64,000 nucleotides of DNA from an uncultured Lachnospiraceae bacterium (GCA_944383545.1 CALWPY010000001.1:167980-231979); one strand, 5' to 3'; numbered from the stretch's first letter, positions 15,195 through 25,015 are shown. Notes: generated from the sequence alone by a model not told the origin. Numbers and translations are program-made.

Positions 15195-16589
15195 ATGCCG
15201 AATATGTCAATGGTAAAAAATGAAATGCCTTCACAGGAGCCTGATGTAAGAAATAAGAACTTCCTTGAGGTAGCACTCGGATATACTGAGGAGCAGGCAA
15301 TCTCAGAGGCACAGAGATGTCTTAACTGCAAGCATAAGCCTTGCGTTTCCGGCTGTCCTGTTCAGATAGATATACCTGCATTTATTCAGAAGGTAGCAGA
15401 AGGCGAATTTGAAGAAGCATATAAGATAATAAGTAAGTCAAGCTCTCTTCCTGCTGTTTGCGGACGTGTATGTCCACAGGAAACACAGTGTGAGTGCAAG
15501 TGCGTACGTGGAATTAAGGGTGAGCCTGTTGCAATCGGACGTCTTGAGCGTTTTGTTGCAGACTATCACAATGCACACAGTACAGAAAAGGCAGAAAAGC
15601 CTGTATCTAACGGACATAAGGCAGCAATAATCGGCTCAGGTCCTTCAGGACTTGCGTGCGCCGGTGACCTTGCAAAGAAAGGTTATGACGTTACCATATT
15701 TGAGGCACTTCACCTTGCAGGCGGAGTACTTGTATATGGAATTCCTGAATTCCGTCTTCCAAAATCCATAGTTCAGAAGGAAATTGACGGACTTAAAGAT
15801 TTGGGAGTTAAAATTGAAACAAACATGGTAATCGGAAAAACTGTTTCCATAGATGAGCTTATGGATGAGTTCGGATTTGAAACCGTATTTATCGGCTCAG
15901 GTGCAGGACTTCCAAGATTTATGAATATACCGGGAGAAAATTTGAAGGGTGTATATTCCGCAAATGAATTCCTGACAAGAATAAATCTCATGAAGGCTTA
16001 TAAGCCGGACAGTACCACCCCTGTACAGCATGGTAAAAAGGTAGTTGTAGTAGGCGGAGGAAACGTAGCTATGGATGCCGCAAGGTCTGCAAAGAGACTT
16101 GGAGCTGATGTATACATAGTTTACAGAAGAACAGAAAAAGAGCTTCCTGCCAGAGCAGAAGAAGTAGAACATGCAAAGGAAGAAGGAATAAACTTCTGTA
16201 TGCTCACAAATCCAATAGAAATAAACGGAAAAGACGGATGGGTTTCCAACGTACATTGTCAGGTTATGGAGCTTAGCGAGCCGGATGAGTCAGGACGTGC
16301 AAAGCCTGTACCAAAGGAAGGCTGCACAGTTGACATTGAGACCGACTGCGTAATCATGTCCATAGGTACATCACCTAACCCACTTATTAAATCTACAACC
16401 GAGGGACTTGAAACTCAGAAATGGGGCGGTATCATAGTAGATGAAGAAACAGGACTTACTTCAAGAGAAGGAGTATATGCAGGCGGAGATGCCGTAACCG
16501 GAGCAGCAACAGTTATTCTTGCAATGGGTGCAGGAAAAACGGCAGCAAAGGCTATGGATGAATATATGCAGAGCAAAGCAAATGCATAA
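15195..16589 (+). CDS. nfnB: NADH-dependent reduced ferredoxin:NADP+ oxidoreductase subunit B (GltD-like)
   Basis: Large subunit of NfnAB. The 464 residues open with Cys clusters for two [4Fe-4S] centres (CLNCKHKPCVSGCP at about 43-56 and CGRVCPQETQCECKC at about 90-104). An FAD-binding Rossmann motif follows (IIGSGPSGLACAGDLAKKG), then an NADP(H) motif (VVGGGNVAMDAARSAKRLG) and a C-terminal GGDAVTGAATVILAMGAGK stretch. It is often annotated as glutamate synthase small subunit, but no GltB-type large subunit is next to it and nfnA is. TGGAGGTG lies before the ATG, inside the end of nfnA. Confidence 0.88.
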   Translation: MPNMSMVKNEMPSQEPDVRNKNFLEVALGYTEEQAISEAQRCLNCKHKPCVSGCPVQIDIPAFIQKVAEGEFEEAYKIISKSSSLPAVCGRVCPQETQCECKCVRGIKGEPVAIGRLERFVADYHNAHSTEKAEKPVSNGHKAAIIGSGPSGLACAGDLAKKGYDVTIFEALHLAGGVLVYGIPEFRLPKSIVQKEIDGLKDLGVKIETNMVIGKTVSIDELMDEFGFETVFIGSGAGLPRFMNIPGENLKGVYSANEFLTRINLMKAYKPDSTTPVQHGKKVVVVGGGNVAMDAARSAKRLGADVYIVYRRTEKELPARAEEVEHAKEEGINFCMLTNPIEINGKDGWVSNVHCQVMELSEPDESGRAKPVPKEGCTVDIETDCVIMSIGTSPNPLIKSTTEGLETQKWGGIIVDEETGLTSREGVYAGGDAVTGAATVILAMGAGKTAAKAMDEYMQSKANA

Positions 16590-16618
16590 CCAAAGTCAAC
16601 TTAATATAAAGTAGATTT

Positions 16619-16650
16619 TAAGGCGACCGTTTCGGCCGCCTTTATTCTTT
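16619..16650 (+). terminator. Terminator after nfnAB
   Basis: The hairpin AAGGCG-A-CCG with CGG-C-CGCCTT (16620-16642, one mismatch, TTT loop) is followed by a T-rich tail. Confidence 0.7.
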
Positions 16651-16796
16651 GAGGACGTCTCATCATGTTATAAGGAGCATGAGCGGATAACTGTGAACTA
16701 AAATTAACTTGATAGACATATTTTTCTTTGGTAATATATCTGCTGAGAGATTTATTACAGAATATAATATGCACGCTTAAAAGGAGGAATTTTGAT

Positions 16797-18272
16797 ATGT
16801 CAGTGCTTTCCGGTATAGAGCCTGCGGGCGTTTTTCGTTTTTTTGAAGAAATATCAAACATACCACGCGGCTCATACAACGAAAAAGCAGTAAGTGATTA
16901 CTGTGTTCGATTTGCACAAAAGAGAAAGCTTGAATACTATCAGGATAAATTATACAATGTTATAATTATAAAAGAAGCGTCAGCAGGACGTGAGGACGAG
17001 GAGCCGTTTATTATTCAGGGACATCTGGATATGGTGTGCGAGAAAACAAATGATTCTGAACACGATTTTTTAAAAGACGGAATAAAACTTGAAACAGATG
17101 GCGAATACATTTATGGAAGGAACACCACGCTCGGAGGAGATGACGGAATTGCCATAGCTTTTGGACTTGCCATTCTGGATGATGATACTATAAGCCACCC
17201 GAGACTTGAGGTGGTGTTTACCGTTTCTGAGGAAGTGGGAATGGACGGTGCCACGTATATAGATTTATCCATGCTAAAAGGAAAAAAGATGCTTAACCTT
17301 GATTCAGAGGATGAGGGAGTACTTCTGGCAGGATGTGCGGGCGGAAATACCACGGAGGTTTCACTGCCTTTATGTTTTACGGAACTTCCTGTGAAGGGAG
17401 GAAAGTATGAAATAAACGGCGAGCTGTGTGAAGTAAAAATAAAAGGTCTTCTGGGAGGTCATTCGGGAACGGAGATTGATAAAAACAGGGCTAATGCCGA
17501 TTGTCTTTTGGGAAGATTTATTGCGCAGCTTTATAAGAAGGATATACCATTTGATTTGATTAACATTTACGGAGGCAACAAAGAAAATGCCATACCCCGT
17601 GAATCTTATGCAAAAATAGCCGCATATGATTATGAGAAGGTTTTGCGTGAAAAAGAAGAATTTGAAAATACGATGAAAATGGAGTATGGTGTTTCAGATT
17701 CGGGCATTACTTTTGAGATTAAAAAGCTTGAAGGACAGGAAGCTTCGGTAAAGCTTGTTTCAGAAGAATCCTTAAAGAAGATAATCACATTGATTAACTG
17801 TATTCCTAATGGAATTCAGAAAATGAGCAGTGATATAGAGGGGCTTGTGGAAACTTCACTTAATCTCGGCATTATGAGGCTTGAAGAAGGTAACTTTAAA
17901 CTGGTATATTCTGTAAGAAGTCAAATAGAAGCTTCAAAGAAATATTTAACGGAAAAAATAAGATTAATTGCAGAAACTGTGGGAGCATCTGTTTCTGTTT
18001 CAGGAGAATATCCGGCATGGGAATACAGGCCTGAGTCTCCGCTTAGAAAGAAAATGACTTCAATTTATGAGGATATGTACGGAGAAAAGCCGGTCTTTGA
18101 AGTAATCCATGCGGGACTTGAATGTGGCATACTGGCAGGTAAAATTATGGATTTGGACTGCGTATCGTTCGGGCCGGATATTTATGACATTCATACTACG
18201 GAAGAAAGAATGTCCTTGGAATCAGTGAAAAGGGTCTGGGAGTATACACTTAAGATTCTGGAATCAAAATAA
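16797..18272 (+). CDS. pepD: Aminoacyl-histidine dipeptidase (PepD, M20 family)
   Basis: Cytosolic zinc dipeptidase with broad specificity, cleaving Xaa-His and other dipeptides. The 491 residues carry the metal-binding motifs GHLDMVCEK (H76, D78), TLGGDDGIAIA, SEEVGMDGA and HAGLECGIL, with a dimerisation insert around LLGGHSGTEIDKNRAN. The length matches PepD. I chose the ATG at 16797 because AAAGGAGG is 7 nt upstream; an in-frame upstream start would add 23 residues of unlike composition. No partner genes adjoin it. Confidence 0.92.
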   Translation: MSVLSGIEPAGVFRFFEEISNIPRGSYNEKAVSDYCVRFAQKRKLEYYQDKLYNVIIIKEASAGREDEEPFIIQGHLDMVCEKTNDSEHDFLKDGIKLETDGEYIYGRNTTLGGDDGIAIAFGLAILDDDTISHPRLEVVFTVSEEVGMDGATYIDLSMLKGKKMLNLDSEDEGVLLAGCAGGNTTEVSLPLCFTELPVKGGKYEINGELCEVKIKGLLGGHSGTEIDKNRANADCLLGRFIAQLYKKDIPFDLINIYGGNKENAIPRESYAKIAAYDYEKVLREKEEFENTMKMEYGVSDSGITFEIKKLEGQEASVKLVSEESLKKIITLINCIPNGIQKMSSDIEGLVETSLNLGIMRLEEGNFKLVYSVRSQIEASKKYLTEKIRLIAETVGASVSVSGEYPAWEYRPESPLRKKMTSIYEDMYGEKPVFEVIHAGLECGILAGKIMDLDCVSFGPDIYDIHTTEERMSLESVKRVWEYTLKILESK

Positions 18273-18298
18273 AATTACGGCAGCATTAAGGTAAAAAT

Positions 18299-19873
18299 AT
18301 GGGTAATAAAACAAAAAAGTCCAACAGCATAATGCAGGCGGCAGGAATACTTGTGCTCACGTCATTTCTGTCCAGAATAATAGGATATATCAGAGATATA
18401 GTAATAACCTCAAGTTTTGGACTAAATTATATGACGGATGCGTATTATGCGGCATTTACCATACCTGACATGATATATTACTGTCTGGTAGGAGGGGCTT
18501 TAAGCTCTGCATTCATTCCTGTATTCAGCAGTTATATATCAAGAAAAGAAAATGAAGACGGCTATGTGATGTCCAGTACAATTCTTAATCTTGTAAGTAT
18601 TCTGGCGGCGTTTTTATGTCTTATGGGTGAAATTTTTGCACCGCAGCTGGTAAATCTTCTTGTTCAGTTTGAGGGAGAAAGTTACACCCTTACCGTACTT
18701 CTTACCAGAATTATGTTCTGCCAGAGTTTTTTCATGTGTCTCACAGGTATATCACAGGGGATTTTACAGTCTTATAAGCACTTTTCGTCTCCGGCAATGG
18801 GGGCCGTGCTGTACAACATTACAATAATAGTAGTGGGACTTATTTTGTCCAGAGTATTTGACCTGGGAATAATGGGATTTTCCATAGGTGTGGTATTTGG
18901 AGCGATAGTTAATTTTGCAGTTCAGATACCCGCCATGAAAAGATTTGGTTTCCAATATAAATTAGTAATAGATTTAAAGCATCCCGGTGTAAAAAAATTT
19001 TTTGCGCTGCTTTTGCCTGTCCTTCTGGGACTTTCCATGAATGAATTAAATCTTCTTGCAAATCAGTATTTCGGCTCCGGGCTTGGTGAAAGTATATTGT
19101 CTGCGCTTAAAAATGCACAGAGAATAATGCAGCTTCCGGTTGGAATTTTCGGCTCGGCGATAGGACTTTCAATATTTCCTACCATGACTGAGCATTTTGC
19201 AAACGGGAAAATAGCCATGTATAAAAGAGACCTTTCCATGAGCTTAAGGACCGTGCTTTTTATTACGGTGCCGTCTGCAGCGGGACTTATCGCACTCAGA
19301 GTTCCTGTTATAAGAGCAATGTATTATCAGGGTAACTTTACAAATGACAACGTCAATCAGGTTGCAACGCTTCTTATGTTTTACAGCATTGGAATAGTAG
19401 GTTATTCCGCACAGCAGATATTAAACAGAGGTTTTTATTCTATTCAGGATACAAAAACGCCTGTAAAAATTAATATTTTTATTCTCATATTAAATATTAT
19501 TTTAAGCTATATTTTTGTAAAAATAGGAGGGGCTTCGGGGCTTGCGCTTTCTTATTCGCTTTCGGGATTAATCAGCATGGCACTTTTATATATCTTCCTC
19601 AGAAATAAAATCGGAGGCTTTAACGGAAGAGAAATCCTGGAATCTTTTATAAAAACGCTTATTGCAACGGCAGTGATGTTTGTGGTAATTGTGATACTCA
19701 CACATATAATGGACAATACCATGAATCTTACATCTAAATTAATGCAGATTGTGGAAGTTATACTCGGCACGGCAGTGGGAGTTGTGGTCTATTTTATTAC
19801 TGCCCTGATACTTAAGATGGACGAGGTCATGCTTGTAAAAAATATGTTGCAAAAGAAATTTAAGAAGCATTAA
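18299..19873 (+). CDS. murJ: Lipid II flippase MurJ
   Basis: Polytopic membrane protein that flips the peptidoglycan precursor lipid II across the membrane. The 524 residues read as about 14 hydrophobic helices. The MurJ/MviN hallmark stretch SRIIGYIRDIVITSSFG is at about 22-38, with TDAYYAAFTIPD at 44-55 and NRGFYSIQDTKTPVKIN further on. The length is typical. It starts 26 nt after pepD with a modest AAGGT ribosome site. Confidence 0.93.
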   Translation: MGNKTKKSNSIMQAAGILVLTSFLSRIIGYIRDIVITSSFGLNYMTDAYYAAFTIPDMIYYCLVGGALSSAFIPVFSSYISRKENEDGYVMSSTILNLVSILAAFLCLMGEIFAPQLVNLLVQFEGESYTLTVLLTRIMFCQSFFMCLTGISQGILQSYKHFSSPAMGAVLYNITIIVVGLILSRVFDLGIMGFSIGVVFGAIVNFAVQIPAMKRFGFQYKLVIDLKHPGVKKFFALLLPVLLGLSMNELNLLANQYFGSGLGESILSALKNAQRIMQLPVGIFGSAIGLSIFPTMTEHFANGKIAMYKRDLSMSLRTVLFITVPSAAGLIALRVPVIRAMYYQGNFTNDNVNQVATLLMFYSIGIVGYSAQQILNRGFYSIQDTKTPVKINIFILILNIILSYIFVKIGGASGLALSYSLSGLISMALLYIFLRNKIGGFNGREILESFIKTLIATAVMFVVIVILTHIMDNTMNLTSKLMQIVEVILGTAVGVVVYFITALILKMDEVMLVKNMLQKKFKKH

Positions 19874-19944
19874 AATATAGCAAATTTATTGCCCTTATGT
19901 TATACTTTATACATGGAATATGATAAAAAAGTGGGAGGTATAAT

Positions 19945-21945
19945 ATGGGGCAAAGATTAAAAAAAATCATCGGCATTATATGTGCGGTAATGCTGATTTT
20001 TACATGCGCTGCAGGTACATATAAAACTGCACAAAATAATGTATATGCGGCAGGCAGTACGCCTGTATCACAGCATGGTCAGCTCAGTGTAAGCGGAACA
20101 AATATAGTGGACCAATACGGTCAGAATTTTCAACTGAGAGGCATCAGTACCCACGGTATTAACTGGGATGTAGGATATCCCTATGTAAATAAAGCTGCAT
20201 TTCAGACTTTGAGAGATGAATGGGGCGTAAATGCAGTGCGCCTTGTAATGTATACCGCAGAATATAATGGTTACTGTGAGGGAGGAAATCAGACTTCCTT
20301 AAAAAATCTTGTATATAATGGTGTTCAGTATGCTACGGAGCTGGGAATGTATGCTGTTATAGACTGGCATGTCTTGAATGACCAGAATCCTTTGAAATAT
20401 GTAAATCAATCTAAAGAGTTTTTCTCAGAAGTTTCAAAAAAATACGCAAATTACAACAACATAATATATGAAATCTGCAACGAGCCTAATAACTGTTCGT
20501 GGGAAGACATAAAATCTTATGCAAATACAATTATTCCCGTTATCAGGGCAAATGACCCGGATGCAATAATAATTGTAGGAACGCCTACGTGGTCACAGCT
20601 TGGATATCAGGGGCATACCTATGAGGTTGCAGAAAGTCCTCTTACGGGTTACAGTAATATAATGTATGCGCTTCATTTTTATGCGGCGGAAGCTTCTCAT
20701 ACACAGTATCTCAGGACTAAACTTACAAATACCATAAACAGGGGAATTCCGGTTATCGTGTCTGAATTCGGTCTGTCTGAGGCAAGCGGAGGCGGGAATA
20801 TTGATACATCCAGTGCCGAGACATGGCTTAATTTAATGGATGAAAATAATGTGAGTTATTTCTGTTGGAGCCTGAGCAATAAGAATGAATCCGCTTCACT
20901 TATATCATCTTCCTGTAATAAAACAAGCGGTTGGACGGACAGTGAACTTTCTGCGGCAGGCAGATTTATTAAAAGCCAGTATGCATCCAGAAATCAGGAC
21001 GGAACAGTAAATAATCCTTCCGTGCCGTCGGCACAGGGAATAACGGTGTCATATGCAACTCATGTGCAGACCTACGGCTGGCAGCAGGAAGTTACAAACG
21101 GTAAGATGAGCGGAACGAGCGGACAGTCAAAGCGTCTTGAGGCAATTACAATAAAGGTAAGCGGAGCCGACCTGGGTATTAGATATAAAACTCATGTGCA
21201 GACCTATGGCTGGCAGGATTGGGTATATGACGGTGCATTAAGCGGGACAAGCGGGCAGTCGAAACGTCTTGAAGCTATTAAAATTGAACTCACCGGACGG
21301 GATAAAGATAAATATGATGTATATTACAGAGTGCATGCACAGACCTACGGCTGGCTTGGATGGGTGAAAAACGGAGCACCTGCAGGAACTGAGGGTTATT
21401 CGAGGCGGCTTGAGGCAATTAACATAGTGATAGTTCCGAAAGGACAGAGTATAGGTCAGAGCACCTCGGGGGGCTTTGTTACTCCTTATGCCGGAAATGT
21501 AAATTATTCAACCCATGTGCAGACTTACGGCTGGCAGAACTTTGTGGCAGATGGTACGGCAAGTGGAACAAGCGGTCAGTCAAAGCGTCTTGAAGCTATT
21601 AAAATCCGACTTAATCAAAACATAGACGGGGGTATAAGGTACAGGACTCATGTACAGACCTACGGCTGGCAGGGGTGGTCGTATGACGGTGCTTTAAGCG
21701 GGACGAGCGGACAGTCAAAGCGACTTGAGGCTATATGTATAGAGCTTACAGGCAATGCAGCATCAACATATGATATATACTATAGGGTGCATGTGCAGAC
21801 CTACGGATGGCTGGATTGGGCGAAAAACGGCGAAATGTCGGGAACAAGCGGATTGTCAAAAAGATTGGAGGGAATACAGATAATGCTTGTTCCAAAGGGA
21901 AATCCTGCACCGGGACAGACGCAAAAACCATATATTGTAGGTTGA
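19945..21945 (+). CDS. Secreted GH5 endoglucanase with six ChW repeats
   Basis: An extracellular beta-1,4-glucanase. The 666 residues hold a signal peptide (1 to about 35), a GH5 catalytic domain (about 45-345), and two blocks of ChW (clostridial hydrophobic with Trp) repeats (368-500 and 518-651). The acid/base is E180 in YEICNEP and the nucleophile is E274 in IVSEFG; DWH at 140-142 and LHFYA at 243-247 are further GH5 landmarks. Each repeat has the core HVQTYGW...SGTSGQSKRLEAI. ChW repeats are thought to hold proteins to the cell surface or substrate. The protein after it carries the same repeat blocks, so the two probably act together at the cell surface. GTGGGAGG precedes the ATG. Confidence 0.9.
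   Translation: MGQRLKKIIGIICAVMLIFTCAAGTYKTAQNNVYAAGSTPVSQHGQLSVSGTNIVDQYGQNFQLRGISTHGINWDVGYPYVNKAAFQTLRDEWGVNAVRLVMYTAEYNGYCEGGNQTSLKNLVYNGVQYATELGMYAVIDWHVLNDQNPLKYVNQSKEFFSEVSKKYANYNNIIYEICNEPNNCSWEDIKSYANTIIPVIRANDPDAIIIVGTPTWSQLGYQGHTYEVAESPLTGYSNIMYALHFYAAEASHTQYLRTKLTNTINRGIPVIVSEFGLSEASGGGNIDTSSAETWLNLMDENNVSYFCWSLSNKNESASLISSSCNKTSGWTDSELSAAGRFIKSQYASRNQDGTVNNPSVPSAQGITVSYATHVQTYGWQQEVTNGKMSGTSGQSKRLEAITIKVSGADLGIRYKTHVQTYGWQDWVYDGALSGTSGQSKRLEAIKIELTGRDKDKYDVYYRVHAQTYGWLGWVKNGAPAGTEGYSRRLEAINIVIVPKGQSIGQSTSGGFVTPYAGNVNYSTHVQTYGWQNFVADGTASGTSGQSKRLEAIKIRLNQNIDGGIRYRTHVQTYGWQGWSYDGALSGTSGQSKRLEAICIELTGNAASTYDIYYRVHVQTYGWLDWAKNGEMSGTSGLSKRLEGIQIMLVPKGNPAPGQTQKPYIVG
21055..21900 (+). 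repeat. ChW repeat array of the glucanase (two triplets)
   Basis: Six repeats of about 40-45 residues. In each triplet the third copy has YYRVHxQTYGW and ends in VPKG, while the second has YDGALSGTSGQSKRLEAI. Nucleotide identity between equivalent copies is high, so recombination is plausible. Confidence 0.85.
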
Positions 21946-21995
21946 AATTAAAATTTATTTTTATATAATTTACTTTGAAAAAAGGAGGTATCTTT

Positions 21996-23600
21996 ATGAA
22001 ATTGAAAAGAAGAATATACACATTCCTTATGGCACTTTTAATGATAATTTCAGTAATATATATACCTGCACAGGAGGGACCTTCCGAGGTACAGGCGGCA
22101 TCAGGTACAACGGTTTCGGGTACATTTAAATATTCCGAAGCATATTCAGTTCTTGATCTTGTAAACAGTTACAGAAGCCAGAACGGACTCGGCGCTCTTT
22201 CGTTTGACGCAGAGCTTATGGAGGCAGCGGCAATCAGAGCTGCAGAAATAAAGGAAGTATTTGACCACACACGTCCAAATGGTGAGAGCTGTTTTACGAT
22301 ATGTGATGATATGGAATGGTATGCATTAGGAGAAAACATTGCTGCAGGATATAGCTCTGCCTCCAGTGTAATGACAGGATGGATGAATTCCAGTGGACAC
22401 AGGGCAAATATTTTGAGCAGTAATTTCAACTCTATAGGAATAGGCTGTTTTGTGAGTGGAGGCAGATATTACTGGGTACAGATATTTGCTTACAAAAATG
22501 TAAAATCGTACACATTGCAAAATGATACAGAGGCTACGCTATATGTATCAACTGATGCTTCATCTACTGATTCTTATATTGTAAGTACATCAACAGGTAC
22601 GGGAAGCGGCTCAGGAAGCGGCGGAAATACTTCTGCACAGGATACAAATTTAGGAGTACAGTATACAACTCATGTTCAAAATTACGGATGGCTTAACTAT
22701 GTATCAAACGGAGCCTCCTCCGGTACAAACGGTGAATCCAAAAGGCTTGAGGCAATAAGAATTTCACTTACAGGAACTTCAGGTAAAGATATAGGCGTGC
22801 GTTATAAAACTCATGTGCAGAGAGACGGCTGGCAGGGCTGGGTTTATAACGGTGCATTAAGCGGAACAAGCGGTCAGTCTAAGAGACTTGAAGCTATATG
22901 TATAGAGCTTACCGGAGCTGATAAGGATAAATATGATATTTATTACAGAGTTCATGTGCAAAATTACGGATGGCTCGGATGGGCAAAGAACGGAGAGCCG
23001 GCAGGTACGGCAGGACAGTCAAAGCGTCTTGAGGCAATTCAGATAAAGGTAGTTCCAAAGGGAACGGGCTCAGGCGGACTGGAGACCTATTCATTCATAG
23101 ATTATGGTTTAAGTCCTACAGTGAGTGCAGGAAACGGTCTTGTAAAATATACCACACATGTCCAGACCTATGGTTGGGAAGCTTATGTTGAGGACGGCTC
23201 AATATCAGGAACATTCAATCAGTCAAAGAGACTTGAAGCAATAAAAATTGAGCTTGAGACAGGTAATCTCGGAGTGTCAGGAGGTATCCGTTATACCACC
23301 CACGTACAGCGGGACGGCTGGCAGAACTGGGCGTATGACGGAGCATTAAGCGGAACAAGCGGACAGTCTAAGCGACTTGAGGCAATAAGGATAGAGCTTA
23401 CCGGAGATGCGGCAAATTATTATGACGTATATTACAGAGTTCATGCACAGACCTACGGCTGGCTTGGATGGGCAAAGAACGGAGAAAACGCAGGAACTTC
23501 AGGACAGTCAAAACGACTTGAGGCAATTCAGATAGTGATTGTACCTAAGGGAAGCGGAGCACCTTCTTCCTCATCACAAAGCGCTTATTATGCACAGTAG
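21996..23600 (+). CDS. Secreted CAP/SCP-domain protein with six ChW repeats
   Basis: The 534 residues comprise a signal peptide (1 to about 35), a CAP domain of the cysteine-rich secretory/SCP type (about 45-168), a Gly-Ser linker (about 198-208) and six ChW repeats. CAP landmarks are H91 (DHTRPNG), E113 (GENIA) and H135 (SGHRANIL), which form the metal or active cleft in this family; bacterial CAP proteins have no agreed enzyme activity. Repeats fall into two triplets like those of the preceding glucanase, at high identity. The ATG at 21996 follows AAAGGAGG at 8 nt; an upstream in-frame TTG contains the ribosome site and was rejected. It lies 50 nt downstream of the glucanase and may share its message. 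Confidence 0.88.
   Translation: MKLKRRIYTFLMALLMIISVIYIPAQEGPSEVQAASGTTVSGTFKYSEAYSVLDLVNSYRSQNGLGALSFDAELMEAAAIRAAEIKEVFDHTRPNGESCFTICDDMEWYALGENIAAGYSSASSVMTGWMNSSGHRANILSSNFNSIGIGCFVSGGRYYWVQIFAYKNVKSYTLQNDTEATLYVSTDASSTDSYIVSTSTGTGSGSGSGGNTSAQDTNLGVQYTTHVQNYGWLNYVSNGASSGTNGESKRLEAIRISLTGTSGKDIGVRYKTHVQRDGWQGWVYNGALSGTSGQSKRLEAICIELTGADKDKYDIYYRVHVQNYGWLGWAKNGEPAGTAGQSKRLEAIQIKVVPKGTGSGGLETYSFIDYGLSPTVSAGNGLVKYTTHVQTYGWEAYVEDGSISGTFNQSKRLEAIKIELETGNLGVSGGIRYTTHVQRDGWQNWAYDGALSGTSGQSKRLEAIRIELTGDAANYYDVYYRVHAQTYGWLGWAKNGENAGTSGQSKRLEAIQIVIVPKGSGAPSSSSQSAYYAQ
22650..23560 (+). repeat. ChW repeat array of the CAP protein (two triplets)
   Basis: Six repeats with the same A-B-C order as in the preceding gene. 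The second members read HVQRDGW instead of HVQTYGW. The third members again start YYRVH and end VPKG. Confidence 0.85.
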
Positions 23601-23620
23601 ATAAGATATAGAATGCAAAT

Positions 23621-23662
23621 AATAAAAGGGATTAAAGCGTTTAAACTTTAATCCCTTTTATT
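23621..23662. terminator. Convergent bidirectional terminator
   Basis: A perfect 17-bp stem (23621-23637 with 23646-23662; AATAAAAGGGATTAAAG) lies between the CAP gene and dinB. It overlaps the end of dinB, and each strand has a T-rich descending arm. Confidence 0.85.
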
Positions 23663-24892
23663 ACGTTTGGATTTATTAATTCCGCCTGTCATATGGGTCT
23701 GTTTAGAATTTATAAAACTTGCCCGTTGAACAGAGTCTTCACCATACTTGTTTCTGATAGAATCTATTGCATTATTAAGTTTGGAAAGTTTTTCAAATCG
23801 GTCCATGTCAAACATATTATACTGTTCAAAAGCTGTATCCGTGGCATGACTGGTGCTGACTCCCAAAAGCCTTATGGGCGTGTTGTCCCACAGATTATCA
23901 AAAAGCATGCAGGCTGTTTCATAGATTTTTTCCGTGACGTTAGTCGGAGAATCAAGAGTAATCTGCCTGGAAGAATGAGAAAACTCAAAGTTTACAATAG
24001 ATACAGATACTACTCCTATATAAGCCTTATCAGCCCGGATGCGTGCCGCAACTGTTTCACAGAGAGAGAGAATAATCTGTTTTGCAATTTTTGCATCAGT
24101 TAAGTCAGCCGACAGGGTAATGGAATTTCCGTAACCTTTATTTTTCACGGGCTCTCTTTCAAATGGAGTATTATCTATGCCGTTTGCATAATTATAAATA
24201 ACCTCACCGTGCTTTTTAAAATGAAAGCGTAAGATTTCGGGGTCTGTATCAGCCAGTTCTCCTATTGTTGATATGCCGAGTTTTCTAAGCTTTTGCGCTG
24301 TGGAGCGCCCCACATAAAATAAATCTTCTACCGGAAGCGGCCACAGCTTGGTTGAAATTTCATTTGGAAAGAGAGTGTGGACTTTGTCCGGTTTTTCAAA
24401 GTCAGAGGCCATCTTTGCCAGAATCTTATTAGAAGAAATTCCTATGTTTACAGTGAATTTAAGTTCATTTTTAATTATATCTTTCAATTTATTTGCAAAT
24501 TCTACAGGTGAGCCATAGAGCATGGAAGTTCCCGTCATATTGCAGAATGCCTCATCAATACTGTATTGCTCTACTTCGGGTGCATACTCTTTTAACAGCT
24601 TCATAAGTTCAGATGAACATTTTACATATAAATCAAAATTGGGAGGTACTATGACGAGGTTGGGACATTTTTTAAGGGCATTTACAAGGGGCTCTCCGGT
24701 GGTAATTTTATACTTTTTAGCCGGAGTAGATTTTGCGAGTACAATGCCGTGACGCCTTTCAATGTCTCCGCCTACTGCGGAAGGAATAAGTCTTAAATCC
24801 TCCTCTTCTCCCAGAGTATTCACACGATATGAAGCTTCCCAGCTTAAAAAAGCTGAATTTACATCTATATGAAAAATAAGCGGCTCACTCAT
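23648..24892 (-). CDS. dinB: Y-family DNA polymerase IV (DinB-like)
   Basis: Error-prone lesion-bypass polymerase. Its 414 residues contain the metal-binding D10 in FHIDVNSAFLSWEA, the catalytic pair D113-E114 in YSIDEAF, and a helix-hairpin-helix stretch around VGRSTAQKLRKLGISTIGEL. The usual beta-clamp-binding tail is not obvious in the lysine-rich C terminus. I take the ATG at 24892 as start because AAGGTG is then 9 nt upstream; a GTG 12 nt earlier is part of that ribosome site. A LexA-like box lies about 50 nt upstream, which suggests SOS induction. It converges on the CAP gene. Confidence 0.9.
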   Translation of the reverse strand: MSEPLIFHIDVNSAFLSWEASYRVNTLGEEEDLRLIPSAVGGDIERRHGIVLAKSTPAKKYKITTGEPLVNALKKCPNLVIVPPNFDLYVKCSSELMKLLKEYAPEVEQYSIDEAFCNMTGTSMLYGSPVEFANKLKDIIKNELKFTVNIGISSNKILAKMASDFEKPDKVHTLFPNEISTKLWPLPVEDLFYVGRSTAQKLRKLGISTIGELADTDPEILRFHFKKHGEVIYNYANGIDNTPFEREPVKNKGYGNSITLSADLTDAKIAKQIILSLCETVAARIRADKAYIGVVSVSIVNFEFSHSSRQITLDSPTNVTEKIYETACMLFDNLWDNTPIRLLGVSTSHATDTAFEQYNMFDMDRFEKLSKLNNAIDSIRNKYGEDSVQRASFINSKQTHMTGGINKSKRNKRD

Positions 24893-24941
24893 ATAACCCA
24901 ACACCTTCTACAGAATTTATCAGCATAAATACATATCAATC

Positions 24942-24955
24942 CAAACATATTTTCG
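24942..24955 (-). promoter_or_regulatory. LexA (DinR)-type SOS box upstream of dinB
   Basis: Read on the minus strand, CGAAAATATGTTTG differs at one position from the Gram-positive LexA consensus CGAACRNRYGTTYG. It lies 50 bp before the dinB start and close to a possible -35 (TTGGAT). Confidence 0.65.
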
Positions 24956-25015
24956 CATATCTTTATTGTTCTTGCAACCCTCATTTCCCTGGCTTAATAA
25001 AACTCCCATATCTGA

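Noticed and set aside
15897..16256. 119-codon minus-strand frame inside nfnB
   Set aside because: Antisense to a conserved enzyme, no ribosome site, no motif.
21055..23560. Regular repeats that might suggest a CRISPR array
   Set aside because: The repeats are in-frame protein repeats of 120-135 bp with no constant short spacer-repeat pattern.
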